From NCBI GenBank assembly GCA_012934845.2, contig WNNJ02001660.1, forward strand, positions 141,068 through 205,067: a stretch of DNA of 64,000 bases, given 5' to 3'. How positions within the stretch are numbered: position 1 is the first letter of the stretch; each line of letters starts with the position of its first letter. Positions 45,176 through 56,155 of the stretch are shown here, one piece after another. A program made the position numbers and the translations under genes. This DNA is from Pomphorhynchus laevis. Taxonomy: Eukaryota > Acanthocephala > Palaeacanthocephala > Echinorhynchida > Pomphorhynchidae. Below the pieces are notes generated by a model. It worked only from the letters and a program-made list of their open reading frames with translations, did no database searches and had not been told where the DNA came from.

Positions 45176-45929
45176 CCACTATGTGTTGTTCGAGTTTGAA
45201 AGCTATAAAAAGTATAATGGAAGCAGCAAGTGTACGATAGGAGAAAGCGGGGAGGCTTGATAGAACTGACGGATAGGATAGAACTGACGTGCATCAGGGT
45301 CGTCTTTATAGAAAAATGATTGGTGTACAGCAAAATCTCTACCCTGCTAGCAATTTAGGAGATACGGCCAAATGCAGCGGAAAAGTCAAGTAAAACCATC
45401 AAAGCAAGCTAATGACTGTTATCTTAGCAAAACCGATGTACTTCTCCAATAGCTGAATGAACCGAGCGACTTTTTACAAACCCATGAAAATGTGGTGGGA
45501 TTAAATTATGCCTAAATAGATTGGGACATATTCTACGCGCAAACGCTTTTTCATGGATGGAGATGAGGGATTTTTGAATCGAAATGATCCGCAGATCTTT
45601 AGGACATGTAATAGATTTCGTCTTAGTTAAAAATACCCTTCGGCTAATGTTTATGCTTTCTATGTCGGAAGCGGTGGCTAAAAGCATTGTGATGGCGAAC
45701 TCCTTTCTCTGACTGACTGTCAAAAGCTGACAGATCTGAGTGGAAAGTGGCGCTCTGGTTGTGGAGGTATCCAAAAGTGGCCCCCAGGAGTTCAGGATAC
45801 CTGCAATATATAATTTCCTACTCCTGAAATCACCCCAATAAGTGATTGGTTGGGGAGATTGAGTGGCTTCATAATTGTGATGGGATAGTGACTTCTCCAA
45901 AACTTTGTCAAATGCAACTCCTTCTGGCA

Positions 45930-46730
45930 GCATAAAATCATCACTTCATTCAACTCTAAGACTCTCTGGCATACTTTTAACTCAATCCTTGCTCGTTCCT
46001 CTACGCCGTGCAACATCAATGCTAATGATTATTCGTCATTTCTCCAGACTAAAGTATCCACGCTGCTCTCTCACACCCCGGTCTCCATCCTATCCCACTC
46101 TGCCCCGCCTAGCCTCATCCTTCCGGAACTCTTTCATCTTCTCCCTGTCTCACCTACAGAAATATCATCTGTCCTCATGTCCTTGCCCAACAAAACCTCA
46201 CCCGCCGATCCCCTGCCTACCCAGATATTAAAATCTATATGATCATCGATATTCCCATTTCTCACAACCTTGTTTAGCTCGTCCATCCGCAGCCGTATCT
46301 TCCCTTCACACTGGAAATCCGCAATCGTTCGTCCCCTCCTTAAAAAACAATCGCTCGACGCCTCCCTACCTTCTAGCTATCGCCCCATTTCGCTACTCCC
46401 TACTCTTTCTAAGCTCTTAGAACGCCTCATCTTAATACAAATCAACGCTTATCTCTCCTCATCCAATCTGTACCCTCCTTTCCAATCCCCTTTCCGCTCT
46501 AATCACTCGACAGAAATCGCATGCATAAAAGTGTACAACGACTTACTCATTTCTCGAGACAAGGCTCTATATAGTGTTCTCATCTCCCTCGACCTCTCCT
46601 CCGCATTCGACATTGTCGACCACTCCGTCCTCCTTTCTCGCCTTCGTTATGATTACGGCTTTTCTTCCTCCTCCGTAGCATGGTTCGCCTCATATCTATC
46701 CGACCGTTCCTTTCGCGTCTGCTCTAACTC
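45930..46730 (+). mobile_element. L2/CR1-type LINE fragment (G+C-rich)
   Basis: Plus strand. It reads SKTLWHTFNSILARSS (about 45,950), then LFHLLPVSPTEISSVLMSLP and NKTSPADPLPTQILKS. In the open frame 46,270-46,788 come the RT segments SYRPISLLPTLSKLLERLIL, HSTEIACIKVYNDLL and LDLSSAFDIVDHSVLLSRL (motif A). This pattern is typical of the L2/CR1 group. Composition is about 50 % G+C, strikingly unlike its surroundings. Both ends are missing. The last codons of the open frame (after about 46,730) are antisense of LINE F, not part of this element. Confidence 0.85.
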
Positions 46731-47016
46731 AGCAACGTATTTTCATCTAACCGCCAAAGAAGTAGATCGTGGAGGGGACAACTGTTGACGTTGCTGATCA
46801 ATACAAAGGGCTTTAACAACAACTTCATATGTATCAGTAGAATGTTGAGGAGAGAATTTGGTTTTGTGCAATGAAAGGTGAGGAGCGGTAGTTTATGAAT
46901 AAAATATTCGTTCCTGGTTCTGCGAAATGCTGCATTAATCCAATGATCAGGTATGTCTTTGAAGTCACCAAGTAACATGTCATGACTGTTACCTAATATA
47001 CGATCCAGTAGGTCAC

Positions 47017-47085
47017 TGTCGTGATTTTTTAACATTCTGTTTTGTTTTATAGATGTATTCAATAAAGCTTCTATGGTTCATCACA
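47017..47085 (+). repeat. 5' terminal repeat (69 bp) of the Ty3/Gypsy fossil
   Basis: It begins TGT and ends ACA, and contains AATAAA in the block ATTCAATAAAGCTTCTAT, a possible polyadenylation signal. It is preceded by GTCAC. Confidence 0.8.
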
Positions 47086-50000
47086 ATTTATTGAATACAT
47101 TTATCATGACTGCCAGCATCGACAAACGATGTAGACAACTCGTAATATTTACAGCCGTCCAAACTGGCAATATCTGACGATCAGGGCGCTACAGATCGAT
47201 AGAGACATTGGCTTGCTACTTTCGAGACTTTTGTGGCTTACATTAATGCAACACATGCTATCAAATTGACTATATTTCGCAATTTTGTGTGCTCTGAAAT
47301 TTTCAAATTCAATTCAACACGCGGAAACTTATGATGATGCTATCGAGCTGTTGAAAACAATGTTTGATAAATCCGTCAACGTGGTATACGCGCGATATAT
47401 GCTGTACGCTCGACACCAAAATGAATCCGCAGACATTCAACAATACGCTAATGCTTTGAAACAACTAGCTAATGAATGTAATTTCACTGACGTTTCGGCA
47501 GCTGATCACAGTGACCAAGCGATTCTGAACGCCTTTATTATTGGAATAGGCTCATCTAAAATAAGACAAAAGCTTACGGAGAGTAACCTACTAAAACTAT
47601 TAGACGAAATCGCCCCGGCAAAAGCGATGGAGATGGCGGAGAAACGAGCTATTGCAAACGAACGACTTTACCTACGATCTGCAAAGATGACTGAAATTCA
47701 TCCAGAATCCGGAAAAGACAGTATTGATTTGCAATCAGAAGAAGTTGAATGCATGATGGCAGTATCTGCGAAAAGAAATTGGAGGTGCTTCTTCTGTGGA
47801 AGTTCTGTTAAACATCGTAGATCAGTATCTAGCCAAGGAATCAACATGTCGGAAATTCCATAAAGTCAGTCACTTTGCAAAAGTATGCCGATCTTCCGTC
47901 TTCGAGACGAATGGAAATAAAGTGGCTACACTTGCCCTAACATCTTACGAATCACGGAGTAATGGAATTGTGAAAATTAGTGATATTCAACAGTCGTGTT
48001 TGTTTGATACAGTAAGTTGTAGCAACTTCATAAGATCTGAAATTGCGAGGCGCTTTAAGCTTAATCTCCTAAACAGCTGAAAACAGATAATAATTGCTAC
48101 TAACAATTTGAAATCAACTACAAGAGGATAAGTATCTATTACAATCGAGTATAATGGAAAGTTCTACCAGAACGTTAAATTTCACGTCATTGACGAACTC
48201 TGTGTGGAAATAATCCTCGGTGTGGAATTTATGCAGCGTCACAACAGCTTCCAATTATTACTTCACGGACCAGAATCAGATTTAGTAGTTGCACGCCTGA
48301 AGTGTGCAAAAATAAGCCCTGTTCGACCTTTCCAACATCTGACGAGTGATCACAAACTCATTGCTGTTCGATCGCGTCGCTTCAGTTTTTATGATCGAGC
48401 GTTTATCAAAACTGAAATATCAAAGTTGCTCAAAGACGGTATTATTCAACCAAGTACTACTCCATGGCGAGCGCAGGTTCTAGTGGTTCATCCTGATCGA
48501 CATAGAAATCGGCTAGTAATCGATTATTCCCGAACAATAAATATACAATGCTGAATGCATATCCCTTACTTAACCTTCAAGACTTGATGTTGGAAATTAG
48601 GAAATTCAAATACTTCTCAACGATCGACCTTCAATCTGCATATCATCAAATCGAGTTGCACGAGGATGATCGTATGTTTATAGGCTTTGAAGCCAATATT
48701 AGACTATATCATTTCAATAGACTACCATTCGAACTAAAGAACGCGGTATTATGTTTTCCTAGAGCGATGAATCAACTTATTAAAAAGTGGGATTTGAGGG
48801 ATACTGACGTTTACCTTGATAACAACATTATTTGTGGTAGGACAAGACAAGAATCTTGGGAAATTTAAGAATGTTGCTTCACAGATTGGCCAAACATTAA
48901 CTGAGCAATAATGCGAGTTTGGGCTGACTGAAGTAAAACTGTTGGGATATTTGGTCACACAAGGTAACCTGAAGCCGGACCCGGAAAGGCTATCCGTATT
49001 ACTCCAAATTTCCGCTCCTGATGATATGAAGTCACTCAAACGCATAATGGGTATATTTGCATATTATTCCTCCTGTATCCCTAATTATTCAGAAAATATC
49101 AATTTCTTGAGTGGGATTACGAGCTTTCCTCTCAGTCCTGAATCCTTGCAATCTCTCGAGGATCTCAAAAGGGATAGAGCAAAGGCGTCTTTGTATCACA
49201 TAGATGATGCTAAATCATTGACAGTTGAAACAGACGCTTCCGATGTCAGTATAGCAGCTACACTTAACGGCGATGGAAGACCTATATCATTCTTTTCACG
49301 ACGATTGTCGAAATAAGAGCGGAAATATTCTTCCGTGGAGAAAGAGGCCCAGGCAATAGTTGAATCCCTTCTCAAATGGCGACATTTTCTTATTGGTAAG
49401 CACTTCAATATATTAACCGATCAGAGATCAGTGAGCTCTATTTTCCATCCTAGAAAACAGAATAAAATCAAAAATGACAATATTGAGCGCTGGAAAGTCG
49501 AATTGGCGTGTTTCGATTTCGATATATTTTATCGCCTGGAAGCTTAAACGTCCCTGCTGATGCACTTACGCGAACATGCAGCTAAATAAGTATCTCAAAT
49601 AACTTAATGCGGATGCAAGAGATGCTATGCAATCCTGAAATTAGGCGTTTGTCACACTACGTTAGATCTCGAAATCTTGTATACTCAATGGAAGAGATAA
49701 AAAGATTGTGTAAACAATGCGTTGCCTGTAAATGTTGCAAACCAAAATTCGCTTTTCCAAAGGATTGCCATGTAATCAAAGTTACCAGACCCTTTGAGTG
49801 GTTGTGCCTGAATTTTATAGGGCCTCTACAAAGTAGAACATGAAATAAATACATATTCGTTGCAGTAGATGAGTTTAGTCGCTATACTTTTGCATTTCCT
49901 TGTTCAGATATGTCATCTTAAACGGTATGTCGCTGTCTTCGTCAAATATTCGGGATATTTGGATGTCCAAATTATGTTCACTCGGATCGAGGCACCTCAT

Positions 50001-50711
50001 TCTTGTCTTCTGATACACGCCGTTTCCTGCACGAACATGGTATTGCAAGTATTTCAACTTCGCCATATAATCCAAGGGGCAATGGACAATGTGAAAGATT
50101 TAATTCCACTATCTGGAGGGCAGTTTCTGACACTTTAATGAGTCAATCACTTCATTTGAACGCTTGAGAGACTATACTCCCAAAAATCCTTAATAGTATA
50201 AAGTCATTGTTGTTAACTGCAACAAATCAAACCCCATGAGCGAATTTTTACATATCCACATAAGACTAATGGTGAAATACCGATGTCTGATGGGCTGTTT
50301 GAGTTAGAAGATATACTAGTAAAGCGACACGCTAGAAAATCTAAATTCGAGACTCTAGTGGAAACAGCAAAGCTAGTAGTCGCTAATCCGAAGCATGCTG
50401 TTGTAAGATATCCTGATAATCGGGAGAGCTTTGTTTCTCTACGAGACGTAGCTCCCGGAGGCGCGAAACTGACTACATCAAGCAATGCTTATAATGGTCT
50501 GTCCAATCAATCGAATGATACTACAAATGAGGAGCACATTCAAGATATTCTGTCTGATCAGAAGATGAACAATAACTCGATTGACGAAGAAGATTTCTCC
50601 TATGTACCAGAACCAGGGCATGATATGAACGAATTATCACACAGTTCACTAAGACCGTAGCGGAAGAGAAATCATTCCACGTATTTAAACGATTATATTT
50701 GGCGGGGTGAA

Positions 50712-50780
50712 TGTAGTGATTGTTAAACATGGTGCTTAGATTTCTAGATGTATTCAATAAAGCTTCTATAGTTCATCACA
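50712..50780 (+). repeat. 3' terminal repeat (69 bp) of the Ty3/Gypsy fossil
   Basis: Same length and ends as 47,017-47,085, followed directly by GTCAC. The 3' half is nearly identical to the 5' copy and the 5' half is more diverged. Confidence 0.8.
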
Positions 50781-52119
50781 GTCACGGTTCTTGAAAATCT
50801 CTCCAGGCCGAATATAGATGTTCACTATGCTGATACGTTTACCGTTCTTTCAGAGTATTATCGCTAAACAAGATAGGGCTGATCAAGAATAGTTATGTAA
50901 GAAGGAAGATCTTAAATGGCTCTTAACAAAAGGTTGAAAACCTTGAGATGAAGAGGAGTGAGGTGGGTTTATATACGGAGTAAAGTGGGTAGTTATGTAC
51001 TTTTGTAAAAATCGAGTAATGTCCAGGGATGACTGGATAGATCTAGTTTTCTGAAGGACTATAGAACTTACATTTTGACCAAATAAAAGGCTACGGGTAG
51101 AAGCATCTACCGAATTTCACTAAATCATGTTCAGTGAAAACGGTTTTGGAGTACGTCCTATGCAATTGGTGTCACTAAGAGGGACAGCAGAACAACCCTA
51201 GTTGGAGCCAGAGAATGGAAGATTGCCCTTCCTCCCTCTGGTCCTAACATCGGGAACACCGACCTATTCTTTACTGGGTCATTATTATAATGCCCCTTAA
51301 TTTTCCACTTCTCGCCCTTCTTTGTCATTCAAAGTGGGAAGCGCCCCTCTGGGCGAGGCTCATTTAGAGGAAGCTTGAACGAAATTCGTCGGAATTGTAG
51401 GAGGTGTCAGCACAGCCTCTGCCAGACTCCTGATCAATGTTTCCATCAATTTCATGCTTTCAAAGATTTTCATGTCGATTATCTTCATGATTTCATCCAT
51501 ACTTAAACATGTGCTTCTTGTAACATCGTTGAAACTAGGATTGGCAATCTGCGTGGTGGACGTCGACTTCTTCGCTAGGTGCTTTTTTTCATAGGCCTTG
51601 AAGATCGTGTATTTGCGGAATCACGCTAGATGTGGTAAGCATCAGTTCAAGCAGCGAGGGACTGCTGATTAAGTACCTGGGTAGGCTGGATAGGCTTATA
51701 AATTATAGAGGCTATGTGATCCAAGTGCTTCGTTGATTACTTTATGTATTCTTTAACCATATCAGAGTTTACAAGATAGATGCGGTAGGTATTATCTATC
51801 GATCTCGCTGAGTTTATAATGATTCTGTTAGAGGAATAACTATTTATAAATCCTCTTAGAGAGCTATTAAAATGCTGGTTATTTGCCAAAGGTATTTTTG
51901 GAGTTATGATTATCTGATTCTAAGTCTTTGGAATCGGAGAAAACTTCTCCGGAGTTGATACATTGTTAAAAACAGAAATATTACTTACTTCATCTTCTGT
52001 TTCTTTAGCAGCTTTTGCTTGAAATGGTGAATTCTTTTTAAGCACCGACATGTTACACGATTAGTACATTTTTGTTTCATAAAGAAAAAATATGGTTCTT
52101 CTATAGCATTTAGTACGAT

Positions 52120-55100
52120 AACCTTGGATAACACCATGGTTCTAGCAAGGAACAATCATAACCTCTTCATGGGAACAAATCTAGTCTTCCAACTCGTATC
52201 TTCAAATGATTTTACGTTCCAACACTGTCAAACATGTCATAAGTTAGAGTCAAAAATAAAAAGGATTCCCACAGAGTCAAAAATAAAAAAGAATCCCAAA
52301 TCGATGTCACATGACATTGAAAGCAATTTTTCTTCCATTTACAACGAAAAACCTTTAAAATCTCAACTAAATAAGGTGAATGTCGGTCTTAATCATCACA
52401 GCCCAAAGGTAAGCGATGTTTCTGTTCCTTCTGATAATGGAGAATTACTTCCCCAATCCCCAAACTTGTTAATCTGGGGTTTATCAAAATAATAAAGCCT
52501 TTAGAGAGGCACATGTTATACATTCCTCAGAGAATTTGCCTCTAAAATGAACAACAGAATAATTTTTAACTCTGTTCGATATAACAACAATGGTAGTAAG
52601 ATATCGTTTTCATCCCAGGATCCCCTGGAGAGCTATGAGAGTTTTTTTAACGCAAACTTTAAAGATTTGGGCACATTTGAGGGCAAACCCATCCAAGCAT
52701 CCTTGCAAATAACCAATCTTCCGGCTCACTTGGATGATGAGGATATTGAGATACTAAAAAAACTTATGAAATTACTAACTTCCGCCCCCTGATAGAAAAA
52801 AACGGCTTCCCGTTAATTATTGATTATTGTTCAGCGGCGATAGGGCAGGCTGAGTTATTGGAAAAGACGACATGTAATCCCTTCATGGGTTTTAACCTAA
52901 AATTCAAAATTGTCGGCAGTGAGGAGTACACTTATCCTCACTGTAGTCGGTGCCATAAGTGAGAGCACTGAGCTTCCAGCTGCTCCCTACCGAGAGCAGC
53001 TGGAAGAGGGATGTGTAGCTCTTCTTATTGCCCGGTTGGAGCGAGCGGCAGCAAATTTACGCCCCCCCCCATCCCGCTCCAACTGTGAGGGGAGCCACCC
53101 AGCCTAGAGTAGAAGATGTGTCTTCTTTAAGAAGTACAGTAGCTTGTTTCGATCTTCTGCTGCGAGGAAACGTGGGTCTTATTCTGGTGTCGCGACATCG
53201 GCTCCCCTGAATGCCTATAGAGGTATGTCTGACAAGAACTACTTCATGCTATGGACCTCAGATCGGCAGAGTCCAGAAAGCAAACAGATGAGCTGGTGAA
53301 ATCTTTACTTTCTGCTCTACTAACATCGCCGACAGCGCCAGCAAACTCGGTGATTCCTCCTTCGTCGGAAATTCCAGCTTCGAAAAAGATGGGGCTTCGG
53401 TTCATGCCGTTACCCTCTTAAAGATCGGCAAAATGCTGAGAGACAATATTTAAAGCGCCTCAAAGGGAAATGACGATATTACCCGGGGGCAAGTACCTAA
53501 TCTGGGCGGCGCTAGTGGTGGAGGGGGCAACCCTTCCACCTCTAGCTCTGTCTAGTGTGAGGCAATCTCTTTCCAGCTAAACTAAAACAATGCAAAGCAA
53601 TCACGAGCCTTTTTCACTGAATTTCTTTCAGTGAAATTCGGGAGGTGCTTCTGCCCTTAGCCTTTTATGTGGTAGAGATGGAGTGTTTATAGTCCTACAG
53701 GAGTCGCAGTCCATCCGTATCGCCCAGGACATTACTCGATTTATCCCTAAGCATATATTCACCCACTTCACTCCGTATATAACCCCTCATCACTCCTATT
53801 CTTCTCGAGATCTTTTAACCTTAGTTAAATGTTCCTTAAAATCTTCCCTCCTTCTTAACTATTCTTGTCCAGCCCTATCTTGCATAGCTATATCATTTCG
53901 CAAGAACGGTAAACGCATCAGCATAGCCAATATTTATATACGGCCAGGAGAAATTCACAAAAACTGTAACCTCCTGGATCGTATATCAGGTAGTGGCTAT
54001 GACATTTTACTTGGTGACTTCAACGACAGAACTGGTCGTTAGATTAATGCAGCAAACAGCAGAGCCAGGAACGACTATCTTATTCACAAATCACTATACC
54101 CCATATTTCATTGCTCAACTAATTCGATCCTCGACATATTACTGCTACATAAGAAGTGGTTGTTGAAATCCATCTGTACTGAGCAGTCGAACCAACAACA
54201 GACCACCTCTCATGACTAATTCGTTGGCGGTTAGAGGAAGATACGTTGCTTAGGAGAAGGTTCCACTTTAATCCCATCAGGGTGGCCTTCTTTCAAGCAG
54301 CAATCTAACTCTTCCCCCGAATTGAAAATGAGAGTTTGACCGAATTTAATACCTACCTCTTAGCAAGCTACCGCGTTGTTCTCGACTACCTATAAAGGTC
54401 GTATATTCAATCCCACTCCAACAAAACTCAAGGTCCTAGCTAAAATGCTACACCTTCCTAATCTCTCTGTTTCCGCCAGACAAGCCCTCTCGAATGAATA
54501 CTGGAGCACTAGATATAGGTTCCAGCTGAGCATGGATAAGGCAAGCATTTCTCGCCTTAGCTCTTCTCAGTCTTCCTTCTGGAATATATTATAGAAGGAG
54601 AAGTCTGTCTGTTGTAGAGATAGAGCATTAGGTTAGAGCGGTAGAATAGGCCTTGATAAAGTTTTGGAGGAGTCACTATCCCTACACAATTATGGAGCCA
54701 CTCAATAACACCAACCAATCCCGCCTTGGTGTGACTTCAGGAGTAGGGACTTATCTGTTACAGATATCCTTAACTCCTGGGGGCCACTCCCGGGCACCTC
54801 CAGAACCCATGCGCCACTCTCCACTCGTGTTTGTCAGCTTTTGACATACAGTCAGAGAAAGGAGGTCGCCATCACAATGCTATTAGCCTCCCCGTCTGAC
54901 ATAGCGGAAATAGCCGTCGAGTATTTTTACCTAAAAAGAAATCGATTACATGTCCCAATGATCTGCGGCCTATTTCAATTCAAAACTCCCTCATCTCCAT
55001 TTACGAAAAAGCGCTTGCGCGTAAAATCCGTGACCATCTATCTAGGCGTAATTTAATCCCACCCGGTTTTCATGGGTTTGTTAAAGGTCGCTCGGTCCAT

Positions 55101-56155
55101 TCAGCAATTGGTGAGGTGCAGCAGTTCTGTCGAGATAATATCCATCATCTCGTTGTGGTTGTTTTCCTTGACTTTTCCGCTGCATTTGACCGTATCTCCA
55201 TACCCTTCGTTATCTCTTCTCTCAGGTCCCTCGGGTTGCCTGCGAGAATTGTTAACAGGGTGGAGATACTGCTGTACACCAAGCGTTTCTATTATGAAGA
55301 CGACCCTGATGCGCTTCAGTTCTACCCTATTACGAGTGTGCCCCAAAGATCCCCACTTTCTCTTATCTTGTTTCTTGCTGCCTCCATTGAACTCTTCAAA
55401 ATATTTAAATGCGTACAACGTCTAGTGGTATAGGCTGATGATACCACAACCCTGTTCTCTGGACGCAGGTGCAAAGATGTAGCCTCTGACATCATCCGTT
55501 TCATTTACAAGATTAAACAATAAGCTGTTATTGTCCAACCTTGTTTTAAACTCCTCCAAATCGCAGGTGGTTGTATTTCATGGCGCCCCTGCGACAAGGA
55601 AAAACTATAGAGATTAGCACTCTCAGCTCTAACTTTCATCCTTACTAATTAACCACTCCCTACCTTCACAAGTCGAGTAAATTTCCTGGGGTTCACCATT
55701 ACGGTGAACTAATCAGCGAAAGCTGACCTGAATAGACTAAAACGTATCCTGAAGAGATCTAGATGGGCCCTGAAACGGGCCCTACATCTGTCATTGAAAG
55801 AGAAAACTGAAGAGCGCCTCTGGGGTACTTGGGCTATCTCGGGATTAGTCTTCTTTTCAAGAGGACGTCCCCCAGAACAAAGACTAAGGTTTCTTAAGCT
55901 CCTCATCTCGAGATTACCGAGCATCGTCCGCCTCGATTGGATTCTTCGGAGTGGGTGAGAGACCCCGAATGGTTCAGTCAGGAGAGGCGGCGTGTTGGAT
56001 TGGCTGGGGGGGGCTCAGATCCCGTTGGACCTGAGGCCATAACAGATCTGAAAACGAAAGAAATATTTACGACTGGGGAGAACATTAACATTATTGTTTT
56101 AGCATGTTTCCTCTTAAATTAGCTATCTATTGTCATTTATTAAAAACATCTTTAT
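52120..56155 (+). mobile_element. LINE copy H, full length but broken
   Basis: It opens with a stray ORF1 C-terminal segment (NLFMGTNLVFQLVSSNDFTF, then HCQTCH) and a full ORF1 (about 52,250-53,230) including FFNANFKDLGTFEG, ITNLPAHLDDED and CNPFMGFNLKFKIVG before Cys/His knuckles. The endonuclease starts at about 53,615; LLGDFNDRTGR lies near 54,010. The RT has FLDFSAAFDRISIPF (55,160) and YPITSVPQ. Motif C reads TAG-ADD at about 55,430, the same TAG as in copy B. The thumb follows, and the C-terminus is at about 56,030. The 3' UTR ends TTTATTAAAAACATCTTTAT near 56,150. Its 5' end faces copy F. The duplicated ORF1 fragment at its start suggests a composite 5' end. Confidence 0.82.

Larger units (their letters stand above)
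47017..50780 (+). mobile_element. Broken Ty3/Gypsy-type LTR retrotransposon fossil
   Basis: Parts in order between the terminal repeats: a gag-like region with a zinc-knuckle remnant (about 47,290-47,900), a protease-like stretch, reverse transcriptase (about 48,350-48,870), RNase H (about 49,100-49,550), and an integrase zinc-binding and core region (about 49,600-50,150) with a basic/acidic tail. It is bounded by 69-bp terminal repeats starting TG and ending CA, and by the 5-bp duplication GTCAC in LINE F. The element is broken, at about ten or more points by eye. The two terminal repeats differ at roughly one base in seven, which indicates an old insertion. Confidence 0.85.
44580..52055 (-). 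mobile_element. LINE copy F, interrupted by two other elements
   Basis: Minus strand. ORF1 starts near 52,052 (MSVLKKNSPFQAKAAKETED). Its middle follows, with the linker at 51,360-51,090 and the endonuclease start at about 51,090-50,786. The LTR fossil is inserted at a GTCAC duplication (50,781-50,785 and 47,012-47,016). The endonuclease then continues to about 46,735 (LLGDFKD, HWINAAFRRTRNEY). An L2/CR1-type fragment occupies 45,930-46,730, with about 400 bp of the LINE missing. RT continues at 45,926-44,640 (RVFLTKTKSITCPKDLR, RSVHSAIGEVHRFC). A 13-bp-armed hairpin sits at the motif C region (45,146-45,175). The copy is dead. Confidence 0.8.

Noticed and set aside
46270-46788. Whole 172-codon frame as one L2/CR1 protein piece
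   Set aside because: The last 20 or so codons are antisense LINE F sequence. The L2-like similarity stops near 46,730.
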